This document shows, piece by piece, positions 11,874 through 24,400 of a stretch of DNA of 61,067 nt (position 1 is its first letter; each line of letters starts with the position of its first letter). Source of the stretch: Polysphondylium violaceum (taxonomy: Eukaryota; Evosea; Eumycetozoa; Dictyosteliales; Dictyosteliaceae); the NCBI GenBank assembly GCA_000277445.1, contig AJWJ01000082.1, positions 1 to 61,067 of the forward strand, read 5' to 3'. The notes beneath the pieces are model-generated. The model searched no databases. It saw only the letters and a list, made by a program, of their open reading frames with translations, and was not told the DNA's origin. Both the position numbers and the translations under genes were made by a program.

Positions 11874-12072
11874 ATTTCTCTAGTATATTCAAAATAATAA
11901 TAACAAATAGTAGTAGTATCAATATTATTTAAATTTATTATCTATCAACCATCATCATCATCATCATTATTCAAGATTATCAACATTTATTAATAAAGTA
12001 ATAGTGAAAAAATGAAAATTAAAGTTTAAATAATGTAAAAAGAGATCTTTATTATTGATCATATCAACTTTA

Positions 12073-12559
12073 TTAACAACTAGGTGGAGGTGTAGATCCA
12101 TCCAAAATACATTTAAAACAATCTCTTTCTACATCCATTACATCATCACCATTATTATTATTATCACTATTGTTTTTATCCAATTCTATTGGTTGTTTTT
12201 GTACATCATTATGATTGTTGTTGTTATTATTATTGTGAATTTGTGTATCAATTACAATAAAATCATCTTCATCAGCACCATTGCTACTATTTTGAGATGA
12301 TATAATGATTTCAGAATTTTGTTTATTACCTAGATTCATTTGAGTACTAGTTGGTATATAGTTAAAAGGTGAAGAGTTATCTAATGAAAAAATTGAGCTA
12401 GCATTACTATTGGCTCTAGGTATAGTTATTGGAGATGATGATGGAATTGTGTTTGGTTTTAAAGTTGATGCTTGTTTTTGAGTTTTAAAAATAAACTGTG
12501 ATTGTAATAAATTATCTTGTGATTCAGGAATTTCAAAACTAATTAGCCCATCTTGATTA

Positions 12560-12621
<62 letters not shown>

Positions 12622-13800
12622 TACATCTGTATTATTATTACCATTATTTTTATTATTATTTACACCAATATCTTCATCATAGGATGGAAATATAAAATCT
12701 GACAAAACGCTATCTTGTTTTGTTTGTTTTGCTTTATCACGATCATTAATTTTAAAATTGGAAGATAGTTTTAATTTCAAAGGACTGACGGTTTTTTTAG
12801 TATTATTTATATCATTATTTTCTTTTGAGTTTGATTTATGACTATTGTTAATATTGTTATTGTTATTGTTATTGTTATTGTTATTGTTATTGTTATTGTT
12901 ATTGTTATTGTTATTGTTATTGTTATTATAATTGTTATCTTTATCACTATTGCTTTTGCTACTAATCTTATTACTATTTACAGGGATGGTCTTGCTTGGC
13001 TTTAGAGTTAAATTATTTTGCTTTTTATTAATTATACTATTACTATCAGATACCAATGATGTTGTAGTTGTTGTAGTTGTATGAATTGGTTTTGGTAATA
13101 TTGTGGTAGTAATAGGTATTGTATGCAGTGGTTTTGGAGATAATATTGTTTGCTTGTCTGTTTTATGTGAAGGTGAGCTTAAAGGTTTAGGAATAAATTT
13201 AGGTTCAGTTGCGACATCAATGTCATTGTTTTTTTCACTATTATTATCATTATCTTGTATTAACCCATGATGTGGTTGAAAAGAAATAAAATAATCTTTA
13301 CAACTTTGTGAACTTGGACTCTGACTAATATCTTCATCAATAGGATTTGTATATTTTTTTGATATTTTTTCAATTAATGATTCTTTTGGATCAGCTACTG
13401 TATTGTTGTTATTGTTGTTACTACTCAAACTATTATCTTTTGAAGGAGATTTATCAGATGGAAATTCATTTGATTTGAAATTGAATTTAGAACCATTGAT
13501 CAAAGGTTGATTCTTGTGCACAAACTCTAAAGATACTTTTTGTCCTCCAATTTTAAAATTGATTTTCTTGTTTGGTGGAAAACCAAGTAACTGAGCAATA
13601 TGTGATTGTTGTAAACCAACCTTACTATTAGTTGCTCTTTTATCGCCCTTATCTCTTTTTGTATAAGGATGATTTCTAGAGGTATTATTATTATTGTTGA
13701 TGTTACTATGAGTCACACTATTATCGTTGTTACTAGTGATTGATAACTTTGATTTTTTATTCTTTTCATCTTTATCTTCTGATAGCCCATTGTCATTCAT
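12073..13800 (-). CDS. Asn-rich protein of unknown function
   Basis: Single exon, 575 aa, ATG at 13798-13800. I do not recognise the family. The only segment of ordinary complexity near the N-terminus is about residues 60-115 (IAQLLGFPPNKKINFKIGGQ, then KVSLEFVHKN). The rest is Asn, Ser, Thr and Pro rich, with several SPKPL/LPKPI-type proline motifs and two long Asn runs. Near the C-terminus an acidic stretch leads into DEDDFIVIDTQ, which resembles a SUMO-interaction motif, and the protein ends in a short Cys-containing tail. No signal peptide or membrane helix is seen, so a nuclear or cytosolic protein is likely. It is convergent with ArgRS, with 199 bp between stops. Confidence 0.75.
12562..12621. 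repeat. ATT trinucleotide repeat (Asn run)
   Basis: About 20 ATT units; on the coding (minus) strand these are AAT codons giving a run of about 19 Asn. The tract is pure, and its reading frame is kept open. Confidence 0.9.
12853..12927. repeat. TTGTTA hexamer repeat (alternating Asn codons)
   Basis: About 12 tandem copies of TTGTTA. On the coding strand this is strictly alternating AAC and AAT codons, a poly-Asn run of about 25. It differs from the pure AAT run 230 bp away in the same gene, so the two runs arose from different repeat seeds. Confidence 0.88.
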
Positions 13801-14996
13801 CCTGTACAGTATGTGTGTATGTTTATATATCTGCCCATATAAGAAGGAATTTTTTTTTTTTAATTTGTGTAATTTTTTTTCATTTTAAAATTTTTTTCTT
13901 GGAAATTTTAGAAAACTTGAAGTATATGATATATCTTTATATCTTTATATCTTTAAATACATAAATCTCACAGATATAGGGATTCTTGAAACTGATCAAC
14001 GTACTCATAAATCTAGTCTTATAAAACACAACCCTCACCACGACAACTGGTATAGATATAAACTAGAAGCAATAAACTTTCAGTTATTTGTACTATCTCA
14101 TATTCTATTATTCATACTCTTTGAGTCTATCCATACCAATACTTTAAATAAATCTACAACACTTTAATATTTAATCTCTCTATCTCTCCTCTCCTTGTGT
14201 GAAAATTTTATGCAAGTTTTTTAACGTCCACAACCATTTTTTTCAAAAATTAAATTTTTTTCAAAAATTTTCAAAAATGGTAATAAATTTTATAAGGAAA
14301 GGCTAATTTGAAAAATGATTGGAAGATAATGGGTGTTCTTTGCCAGAAGTGGTTTGATTAAATAAAAATAAAATGATGAGAAATTAGATCGACAGGCAAA
14401 CTGAGATGTGCATGACACCAAAAAAAGGTGGTTGAAGGTTAGTTTTTAAACATTTATTTTGATTAGCCAATCTGAGGGGATGAATTATATTAGAACAGGG
14501 GGTATTCTCCTCCACTAACCCATAGTGAAATGAAGAGACTCTTCATTGTTAAATGTATTATAAATTTTTAAATTATCATCTTTCATTATTATTTAACCCA
14601 ACCAACACACTCACATACACACACATTCCCACTTCTATAAATACTTTAAAAATTTCAAAAAGATAATCTCATTTTTTAGTACCCCAAACCCCCCACTAAT
14701 ACACTTTAACTTCATAAAAATAATATCTACACCATTTTCACTATTTACATTTTTGAACAATTAAAACTGTAAAACACATTAATCTATCTGTTTTCTAAAT
14801 TTGTTTCTGCAAATCCCCAAATGCATTGTAGTGCCACCTATTAAATAATACCTTTTTGTTTTTTGACTTTGTTTTTTTCCAATCCAATTCTATATAAATA
14901 CTCATTTTTTATTCAATCTTTGAAACAATTGCATTTTAAATCACTATTAATTCTATTTATACCAATATTATTATTTCTATTATTTTAAAAAATACA
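13801..14996. promoter_or_regulatory. 1.2-kb divergent intergenic region
   Basis: This lies between the Asn-rich orphan (-) and the prenyltransferase (+). I see no gene, tRNA or repeat family. AT-rich leaders with T or A runs occur near 13850-13900 and 14215-14280. A short CA-rich stretch is at about 14604-14625 (ACACACT-type units). It should contain the promoters of both genes. Confidence 0.45.
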
Positions 14997-16109
14997 ATGG
15001 TTAATGTAAAGAAAATTAAATTGGATAATAGTGGAAATAAAACCACAACCTCCAATACAACCACCACTACCAATGTCAATCAATCAAAAACGATAAATTC
15101 AAATTCAATTCCATCGCCTCCAAAAACTCCAAGAAAACTTGGATTGATGGAAAAATATGTTCTTGCCAATAGATTATGGACCACAAAGATGTTTTTTGGA
15201 TTCACTGTAATTATATTATCGGTGTTGTATAGAGAGGGCCACTCTATAAATATTCCAAGAACTATATGTATGTTGATGAGTCTTTGTTTGACTTGTGCCT
15301 TTTCCAACCTGGTCAACACCTTGTATGATTATAAATTGGGCGTTGATAAAGAAGAATGTCCAAGCTCCGATAGAACTATGTTTGATTTTGGTATCACTCC
15401 CAAATTAATGATTAAATTTTGTTACTTTAATGTACTAGCCAGTTACTTTTTCATTCTTCCCTTTTGGATAGAACCTATGTTTAAAGACACATTCTGGCCA
15501 GTCTTAGTGCCAATGGTCACTTATCTCAATCTTTTGTCATTCTTTTACAGTGCTCCTCCTGTTAGTATCAAATACAGAGGCTTTGGTCATTTTGGTATCT
15601 TTGGATCCATTCTTTTCGTTCCATCATTAATTTATTACGCTAGTACTGGTTCATTTGGCTTTGAATCAGAATTTGTTCACCCATTGACCTTCTCAGCCAT
15701 CTCGTTTTGTTTATTTGTGTTTCATGGAAACACTCATCGTGATATAGATACCGATAGAGATGCTGGAATTATGACATTGAGTGTTAAACTCGGTAAAACC
15801 AAATCCTATCAATTATTCTTTATGTTTTATTTTGTGTAAGTATTTTGAATATTCAAAAATAATAATAACAATACCAATACTAATAGTAAATTATTTAAAT
15901 TTAGTGCTATGATTTATTGTTTCTTTTTAGCTTTTATGAAATCAAATATATTTTTCACATTAGCATTCTTTACTACAATTAAAAGTGTTTGGAATATTTA
16001 CAAAGAGTCAAGAGTTCAACAAGAATTTTACGTTGATATTAAAAACAAGTCACCCATTATTGCTGCCCTTGGTATGGTTTCGTTGAGCATTGCTGTACTA
16101 TTAAATTAA
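14997..16109 (+). CDS. UbiA-family prenyltransferase, UBIAD1-like
   Basis: Two exons, 14997-15835 and 15905-16109 (phase 2 intron), giving 347 aa. After a Thr/Asn-rich N-terminal tail of about 45 residues comes a multi-helix membrane domain. The first Asp-rich motif is NTLYDYKLGVD followed by SSDRTMFDFG, which matches the UBIAD1 pattern; the second is DIDTDRDAGIMTLSVKLG. These residues bind Mg and the prenyl diphosphate. UBIAD1 and MenA enzymes prenylate a quinone ring precursor (menaquinone or ubiquinone side-chain attachment) in Golgi/ER or mitochondrial membranes. The exact substrate here is not decided by the sequence. The stop is 71 bp from that of the convergent FHA-BRCT gene. Confidence 0.88.
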
Positions 16110-16180
16110 ATTAATAAAACCTTTACATATGTTTATATTTGCACGCCAACAATTATTCTTATTATTATTATTGCTACTAG

Positions 16181-18450
16181 TTATAATTTACTTGAATTAT
16201 TATCCAAATCAAAGGTTTGCGAGAGAATTGACAAGAGAATGAAATCACCTTTTGATAAATAATAATTGGCATCCTTCCATTTTTTAAAATTCTTTTTATC
16301 CTTGTCGGGTGAGCACAAGACCACCACTTTGGTGTCGGGTGTAACAACGACTTTTGTCAGGGAATCTAGAACTTTGCCACCGGCATGTGTGATCATTTCC
16401 TCGAGGAAATCTTTGGGTGGGATGGAATTGGCTGTGATGAAAAACGAGGTTCCTTTGTATAATTGGGCGGGATGGGATCTTGCGTTGCTCAATGATTTTT
16501 CCAAATTAAAACTCCACTCTTTCTCTGCCTTTTTGTCTAGTAAATGGAAGGGTGTTTCATCGACAAAGTGACCAGCCTTCTTGCTGTCTTGAATCCATTG
16601 GCTGGTGACAATGATTTTTCCGAGGGCAATAGATTCCAATACCTTTTTGGATCTTTTAAGCTCATCGCAAATCAAATGAGTACAATCTCTAACAGACTCT
16701 GCCATGACGCCACCCAAACCAACGATATCTTTGGTTGTTTGCTTGATGAACTCCTCTGGAATAAGTGAAAATAAAATTGATGGTGATCTGTTGTTATCGA
16801 TATTCATAGGTGATGGAGTAGATTGACTTGTTTGACTACTTCCACTACCAACAATACCACTTGATGAAGTATCATCAAGTAAACCCAATTTAATAGATTT
16901 CCTCTTTGAAGAAGTTGGTGTTAATGTTTCTGTTTGTTCAATTAATGCTGACTGTCTTTTTTTTCTTGGTGTTTTATTACTACTTTGACTACTGTCAGAT
17001 TGTTCTTGACTAACTTGTTGTTGCTCTTCTTTTTTATTTTTAGTAGCTTTTTTACCTGTTGTTGGTGCTGGTGAAGATTCGATATCATTTTCTTGATGTT
17101 TTTCCTCTTGTTGTTTTTGTTTCTCTCTTTCACTTTCTTCTTTTTTCTCTTGCTCTCTCTTAGCTTCTTCTTCCTTTTCCTTTTGTTCTTGTTGTTGTTT
17201 TTTCTCCAATGCTATTCTCTCTTTTTCAAGACAAAGTTGTTGATTTACTTTTTCTTTCTCTATCCTTTTCGCTTCCTCCTCTTCCTCTTTTTGTTTTTTA
17301 ATTTGTTCTTGCTCTAATCTCTTTTCATTTTCCTCTTTTTCTTTTCTCACTTGTTCTGCTACTCTTTTTTCTTCCTCTTGCTCTTTTTGTTTTTTAATTT
17401 GCTCTTCTTTATCTCTTTTATCTTTTTCTTGTCTTTCTTTTTCCTGTTTCTCTTTTTCTTCTCTTTGTAATCTTTCGTTAACCTCCCTTTCTTGCTCTTC
17501 TCTTTGTTTTTTAATTTGATCCTCTTTAACCTTTAATTCCTTCTCCTGTCTTTCTTTTTCTTGTCTCTCTATCTCTTCTCTTTCTCTATGTTGCTGCTCT
17601 ATTATATCAAGTTGTTCTTTATCTATAAATTGATTTTGACTACCTTGTTTTTGTTGACTCTCTTTATCTTCTTGTTGTTGTTGAATATCTTTTTGTTCAT
17701 TATCTGAATGTGATTCTTTTGGTTTATCTAAACTTTGCTCATTATCTTCTTGTTTTTCTTCATCTTGTTTCTCTTTTTCAGAAACAAAATCATCATTATT
17801 AGAGTTTATATTTACATTTGATGTTGATTCTGATGTATGGGTATTATTATTACTACTATTACTATTACTATTACTATTATTATTATTACTATTACTATTG
17901 TTATCAATACTTGAATTTTGATCAACTGGTGTTACTTTTGTTGCTGTATCTACTGATGATGTTGTATTACTATGTGATTCTAATGAGGGGGAACTTTGTG
18001 GCTTTGGTGAGTTGTATATAATGATTTGAGAAGGTACAGAACCAAATATAATCTTTGATCCATTGACCAACTCATACTTTTTATTGGGTATGAGAAATAT
18101 TTGCTCTGCACCCGGTCTCAATAGTAACTGTGTCTTATTTAAACTATTTAAATCTTGTAAAAATACTCTTTCTCCATCATATTCTATAGTGTTTGTATAT
18201 TATTATTAATATATAATCATAGTCTGTGGGTGTATATGACAACGAACTTACCGATTGCTGCATGGTAATTTGATACCGTCTGCTCTCTTTGAAAGAATAT
18301 AGTGTTGGTAGAGGCACGACCAATACCATTGACTCCCTTGACGATGGGAAACTCGTCAAAAGGGAGTGTAGAATGCGATAACTTTGCTTTGAGAGTAGGA
18401 TGCATCACTTTGTGTTTATTATTGATCTGATCAGATGCAGTGTTGTTCAT
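16181..18450 (-). CDS. FHA plus tandem BRCT protein, MDC1-like DNA-damage mediator
   Basis: Two exons, 18450-18252 and 18183-16181 (phase 1), giving 733 aa. The ATG chosen begins MNNTASDQIN; an in-frame ATG 25 codons upstream would add residues that look like leader. An FHA domain crosses the intron at about residues 25-123, with the phosphothreonine-binding pattern GIGR (43-45), VSNYHAAI (59-66) and DLNSLNKT (77-84). A Gln/Glu/Lys-rich coiled coil follows at about 205-430, then a Ser-rich segment with several SQ sites. The C-terminal 190 residues are a BRCT pair (IVGLGGVMAESVRDCTHLIC, then ITSQWIQ-like VTSQWIQDSKKAG). In animals this order occurs in MDC1, which binds phosphorylated H2AX at DNA breaks. 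Orthology is likely but unproven. Confidence 0.88.
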
Positions 18451-19085
18451 ACTTTTTGTTTGGCACGCATAAAAAATATATGTATAGGTGTGATACTGTA
18501 GTTTATATCTCTCTCTTGGTTGCAATTAATTGCATTACCTCAAAAATGATATTTTCAAAAAATAAAAAAAATGAAGAAAAAAAATTAATTTTTTCTTGCT
18601 TTTTCCAAGAAACTAGCGATACTCCTAAAATCAAATATTTTCTGTCTCTCAACTCACAATTATGTTGAATCGGATTTGGTTTGTTTGTTTGTTTTTGCTT
18701 TCTATCAGATAAAATACACTGATTGTGCTGATATATCCAACACAATTATATGCATACACATCATTAGTTGGGTGATATGCTGCTATGTTGACATCGTGAG
18801 CAGTATGCACTGTTAAAATAAAGACACACGACATATATGTGACCTTTTGCATATTCCATTCATACCACACACATAAAATACACCTAGCGTCTGCGACAAG
18901 CCACGAAAAAAAAATCAAAAAAAAAAAATTTCATATGAGTAACGTTCAATTTGTGAGAATTTTTTATGAGAGAATTTTTATGCGAGGGCCCACACAATCA
19001 GCCTGTCGCAAAAAACACACATTATATTTAATTTTTTTTTTTTTTTTTTTTTTTGATTTTAGTAATCATTAATACTTATAACATC
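18451..19085. promoter_or_regulatory. Divergent promoter region, FHA-BRCT gene and OSCP
   Basis: This 635-bp head-to-head spacer contains a T23 run at 19032-19054, ending about 30 bp before the OSCP start, and A-rich runs near 18905-18930. Several small reading frames overlap here on both strands but none has a domain. No RNA gene is recognised. Confidence 0.5.
19032..19054. repeat. T23 homopolymer upstream of OSCP
   Basis: An uninterrupted 23-nt T run lies 31 bp upstream of the OSCP ATG. This is the usual place of oligo-T tracts in dictyostelid core promoters, just ahead of the transcription start. Confidence 0.85.
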
Positions 19086-20524
19086 ATGTTTGCCTCTCGT
19101 CTTGTTAGACAACTCGTCTCCTCTAGATCCTCTGTCTTGATTGTAAGTAGCGAAACGAGGTGGGATAGATCAACAAATTTGAGTGCTATACGCATCCCCT
19201 CTTAAAATACACGTCTGTGGTGTGTGCTCTTCACACACAAAAAAAGATATATATTGACTTTTTTTTTACTTATTACTTTATATCTATTCATCAAACACAT
19301 CGATATTGATCAAACAAACAATGGTATGAACATTCAATCAAATCTTTCAATTTTTCTATTTCCAAACAAATAATACGTATTATCACAACAATCTCAAATT
19401 TCATCATCAACAACAACAATTATGATCTGATTTATTGATATTTAGGCAAGACGTGGATTCTCTACTCAACCAACTGAAGTTACACCACAACAATTACAAA
19501 AGCAACAACAAGATTTAGTCAGTCTTACTAGCACTCAAAACTTTAAGAATCTCATTGCCACCACCAAACATTACTATGAAATTCTTTCTGAAGCTATTGG
19601 AGAATCCAATGTAACTCCACTTGCTAAAGCTGAATCTATTCAACCAAATCTTTCAATTTCTACCCCAGCTGGTAAACTTGCTCACGCTCTTTTCACCTCT
19701 GCTGCTCAAATGAGATGTATCAATATCGTTTCAAAAGAAGTTGAAAAATTACTCAACTTTATCAACATTGGTTCCACCTTTGAAGACTCTCTCAAGAGCA
19801 AATTCTCAAACGAAGAAAAAACCACCATCATCTCCCTCCTTGCCAACTCTTGCACTGGTTTATCCCCATTAACTAGTTTCTTCCTTTGTATGTATTTTAT
19901 TTATTAATGATTCATATCTCATATACACACAGATAGATATAGATCTATAGATATAGATATATGAATATATCTTTATCTATCTTTTCATTCATTTTTTGAT
20001 CATCACCCCTCATCAAAATACGAAAAAAAAAAAACAAAAAAAAAAAAAAAAACAAAAAACAAATCTCATAGTATCATATGCGCATATTTGTTCTCATACT
20101 AACAAAAACGTATCCCAATGTAGATCACATTGCCTTTATTGAAAAGTTTGAATTACTTGTCCCAGCCCTTAAAGATTTCAAGAAATTAGCAGATTCTTTA
20201 TCTACAGATGTTACTGTTAAATTAACTGTTGCTCACAACTACAGTGCCGCTGAAAAAGCTGAATTGGAAAAAGAAGTTACCTCTTTCTTTGTTGCTGGTA
20301 CCCCAATCAAATACAACTATACAGTTGATGAATCAATTATCAATGGTTTCAAGATTGAATCCACCCTCCTCAATCACGACGCCACCCTCAAATCTGCCGA
20401 AGAAAAAGCCAAGAGAGACGTTTCTGCTCTCGTTGAAAGCTTAAAGAAAGATATTGAACAAGCTATCAAGGACGAAAATCCAGTTTGGGAAACTAAAGAA
20501 TTCCAAGATAAATATTTCCTTTAA
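19086..20524 (+). CDS. Mitochondrial ATP synthase OSCP (subunit O / delta family)
   Basis: Three exons: 19086-19142, 19446-19887 and 20124-20524 (introns phase 0 and phase 1), giving 299 aa. The N-terminus is a typical matrix presequence (MFASRLVRQLVSSRSSVLI, then ARRGFSTQ across the intron) with a probable cleavage near RRGF. The body fits OSCP: TPAGKLAHALFTSAAQM resembles the family start GRYATALYSAA, and VDESIINGFKIES matches the C-terminal signature that joins the peripheral stalk. OSCP links F1 to the peripheral stalk of ATP synthase. The protein is longer than usual (about 210-240 aa) because of the presequence and a Lys/Glu-rich C-terminal tail. Intron 1 (303 bp) is long for this window and contains another possible first exon at 19321. 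Confidence 0.78.
19143..19323 (+). promoter_or_regulatory. Possible internal promoter and alternative ATG exon of OSCP
   Basis: Inside intron 1, a T-rich tract (19259-19267) is followed by an AT-rich leader and an ATG at 19321-19323. A GTATGA donor-like site follows at once. Splicing from it to the same acceptor at 19445 would be in frame (phase 0) and give M-ARRGFSTQ without the first 19 presequence residues. This is an inference from layout only. Confidence 0.35.
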
Positions 20525-21452
20525 ATAATTAATGTGTTTTATTTATATATAAATAATAATAATAGTAATAATTTCAATATCCCCAAACACAACATCAACA
20601 ACAATATAGCAGTATTATAAACACACCTCACAGCACTCAACACACATAAACCAAAACCAATTTATGTCCTTTTCTCTTACTAGTAAAGGCTGAAAAAAAA
20701 GAACATGTATAAATTATTCGTTTGTGTATCCCCAACAACCATTGATATACACTAATCATAATTATGTACATTAATTTATATAATAATAAAAAAAAATTTA
20801 TTAAAAAATACACATAAAAGTCTATCTAAATCTTTGCCTTATTTAGCTTTCAGGTAATTGTGTAAATCGGACAAATGCAGGATTGGCATGATTTCCCCAA
20901 AACTCACTCATGATATTTATGATTTTTTCATTTACTCTCCATCTTTGCTTTTTTCGGTCAATGAAAAGTTTTTTTTATTTTTCTTTAAAAGTTATTTTCA
21001 CACTTTACAATCATTGAATTACAAATTATACAGATATATTGATATACATATATTAGTTAAACTATAGTAGTGTGATGCTATTTTAAACAACAAGAGATTG
21101 TAGGTAAAAAAGTTCAACAACAACAAAAACTTAAAAATCATTCATCAATCATATCACCCCCACCATCAAAACAGGCTGTGTTGGGCCACCACATAAACAC
21201 ACACTCATACATGTGGTTGACTTTCACACACAATTTAGAGAGATCAAAATCTCCCATCCTCCCCAAATATTTTCAGACTTTGTTTTTGGCACCACTACAT
21301 AAAAGTGTTGTGGGGAAATTTAAAAATTAAATTATATTTATATTTAGCCCTAGCATCAATGTTATAGATGCATGAGGGAGTCTATTTTCTATTATTTTTA
21401 TTTTTATGTCATTTTTCAAAAAAGGAGTAGTAATAATAGAGTTAAGATTATA
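20525..21452. other. Intergenic region between OSCP and Gly-rich gene A
   Basis: About 930 bp containing the OSCP 3' region and the promoter of the Gly-rich/coiled-coil gene A. It is AT-rich with CA-rich patches around 20600-20660 and 21140-21240. The 69-codon frame at 20858-21067 has no recognisable feature and is probably chance. No RNA gene is seen. Confidence 0.45.
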
Positions 21453-24400
21453 ATGACTTTATCTCATTTCGATATAGACTACTATAATTTGCAAAAAAGT
21501 TTATCGCATATTAAAGAAAAAAATGAAATATTGAGGCCTTTGTTAAAGGACTCTGCCAATTTTATAAAATATATATATAATAACAAGTCAAAAAGTAATT
21601 TGTTTGTTTTTATTATCATTAATATTAATTTGTTTGTGTTGAAAAGAGAGTCAAAATAAAATATTAATATTAAAATTAAATAGTATCAGATAAAAGAATA
21701 GTAAATCAAATTTATAATACAGAGTTGTTAAATACAAATGAAATTATAAATGAACAATTTTCAATTTCAATAATCACTGAAAAGATTATCTCAGATTTTA
21801 AAAATTATTTTTCACAATTGGATCATATCAAAGTATCGATTGATATTCAACAAATTGATAGTTGTATAAATTCAATCAATACTATTATAAATAGAGAAAC
21901 AAAAACCAACATTATTGATTATTCAATTGAATTATTATCAAAATTAAATGATCAATCATTTTTACCCAAACCAACCACTGAAATCAATAATGCAATTCAA
22001 TCATTACAATATCTAATTAATAATAGTAATAATAGTATATTAAATTTCCAAACTTTTAGTGATTATAAAATTAGTAAAAAGATTGGTATACTTTATAGTT
22101 TAGGAAACATCTTGGATGAATTAATAAATTTAAAAAAAGAAAACAATTACTTTATTGTTGAGGAAAAGAGATTGGTTTATCACGGATATCAATGTTCATT
22201 ATCAACATTGAATAATTTGTTTTTAAACAATCAAGATTTATCATGTATAAATGAAATTGTAGTCATTGGATTGGATCAAATGTCAATAGATTGTAACTTT
22301 ACTAGACATTCAACGAGTTTGGCTATTTATTCACCAAAGTGGGTAATAAACGATGCCTTTATTATAGATTTATCTGGTCAAGATGGTGATTCAAAATATG
22401 GAGTCTATGATAAAGAGGGAAATGGTTTGCATGGAGAAAATGCAACACCTGGTGGTCATTTTATAGGTGTGGGCGACAAGATAAATTTAAATAATCTTTT
22501 GGTACTTGCTAGAGGTGGGAATGGAGGAAATGGTTCAGATGGTAGAAAAGGTGATACACCAAACCATATGGATTTTAAATTGGCACCCAAGGAATTATTT
22601 TTAGTAAGCAACAAAGAGAAACATAAATCATTGGATGGATGGAAAGTAGAGCTTGACGATCCTCATCTGTTTGTAGAGTCATTAAGAGATTTTGTGAAAA
22701 CAAGTGATACAAAATCAATACCTATAGTTTATAATGATATTCATTATTTATCAATGTTTAAAGAATGGTGGATACCAGATAGTGATAAAGTAGAAATTCT
22801 TATCGATAGATTTAATATAGAATCTAAAAAATTGAAACCTCTGTTAAAGATGCTTCCATTCTCACCAATTTCTACCTCTATTGATATTGTAAAAGATTTT
22901 ATTAATCTTTCATCAGATTTTAATTCAATAGATTTGTGGTGTACATTAAATAAAACTATTGTAGGTGAAAAAGGTCGAGTAGGTGGCAGTCATGGTACAG
23001 GAGCCAAAGGTGGAAGATGTTTTATTTTTTTTTTCTTCCACAAATGAGATCTATTATGAAACAAAGATGGAAAATGGTCAAGATGGTAAGGAAGGTTTAA
23101 ATGGTTTAGTTGGTGATTCAAAAATAATTGAAAAAGAAATTTTAATATCTTTATCTTTGAATAAAGATTGTAATATTAAAACTCCACAAATTAAATTAAT
23201 AGAAATAGATCAAACCAAAGATAAAATACATACAGTTGTAAATAATGAAAGATCAAGATCCATTAATAATAATAAGAATAATAACAAGAATAAGAAATTA
23301 AAAAATAATTTTATATCATCAAGAATGGAGTTTATTAAATATGTTTTAAATTTAAATAATAATTTTAAACATATAGATATAATTAGTACACCATATATTA
23401 AAAGTACAATCAATAATGTACCAAAGCTAAGATTAAATGAAATTATATCAAGATTAATATCAATATCAACATGCTATAGTGAAAATCATAATGAAGCCAC
23501 TTTTTTATCATTTTATTATCAATTAAAAGAAGATTTGTCAAATTACTTGGATAGAAAAAAAGATAAAGATCTCTCTTATAGTGTTGTATATACTATCAAA
23601 TTTATATATCAGTTAATTTGTAGTAGTATATTTAGATTCAAAAGTTGCAGAGATGTGTTTATAGTCACAAATATTAAGCCATTTTTAAATGTAATCAAAG
23701 AGAATATAATTACTTTGGAATCTTTGAAAAAGATGGATATTTTACAGATGTATAGAGAAAGCTATAAAACATCTTTACAAGAGAAAATTAATCAAGGAAT
23801 ATTGCTGATTAATCAATTGGAAAAAGATATTTGTAAATCTCAAGATCAAATTGGAAAAGATATCGAAAATATAATTCAAGAGTCTCATGATGAGATTAAA
23901 AAGAGTGAAAAAGAAAAAGAAAAATTGATATTGAAAAAGCAACAACTAAAAAAGAATATATTTTCAAGAATGGGATTAAATGTAGCAAGAGTGGGATGCA
24001 AGGCTATTAGTTTCTTTGATCCCACTTTGGGAATATTAACTTTTTTAGTTGAAAATTCAATTGGCCTTGGTACAGATTTTGCTTTTCCAACAAGCCCAGA
24101 TTTAAAAACCACACACTTAAAACCAGTAAATCAATTGGATGCAAATAAGGTTTCAAGGTTTTTGGATAAGCTGCATGATAAAGAAAAGAATTCAATTGAA
24201 CAAAGATTAGAGGCATTAGAGTATAATAACAATTGTCGCGAATATGCAAAGCAATTTGAAATGGACCCAAGTCAGCCTTTTACACCGTTGGATGTTTCAA
24301 ATAAAGATATAGAATCAAGAATCAAACAATTGGATCAGCACTACAAACAAACCAAACCAAATGATATAGATTTATATTCATTAAAAAAATTGGAAATCGA

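Noticed and set aside
17093-17317. Phe/Leu-rich plus-strand frame resembling membrane helices
   Set aside because: Complement of the Lys/Glu coiled coil of the FHA-BRCT protein.
18451-18525. Upstream in-frame ATG of the FHA-BRCT gene (25 extra residues)
   Set aside because: The extra codons look like 5' leader and lie before a well-placed ATG; not excluded completely.
20858-21067. 69-codon frame in the OSCP / Gly-rich spacer
   Set aside because: No signal peptide, domain or codon bias; starts and ends within low-complexity DNA.
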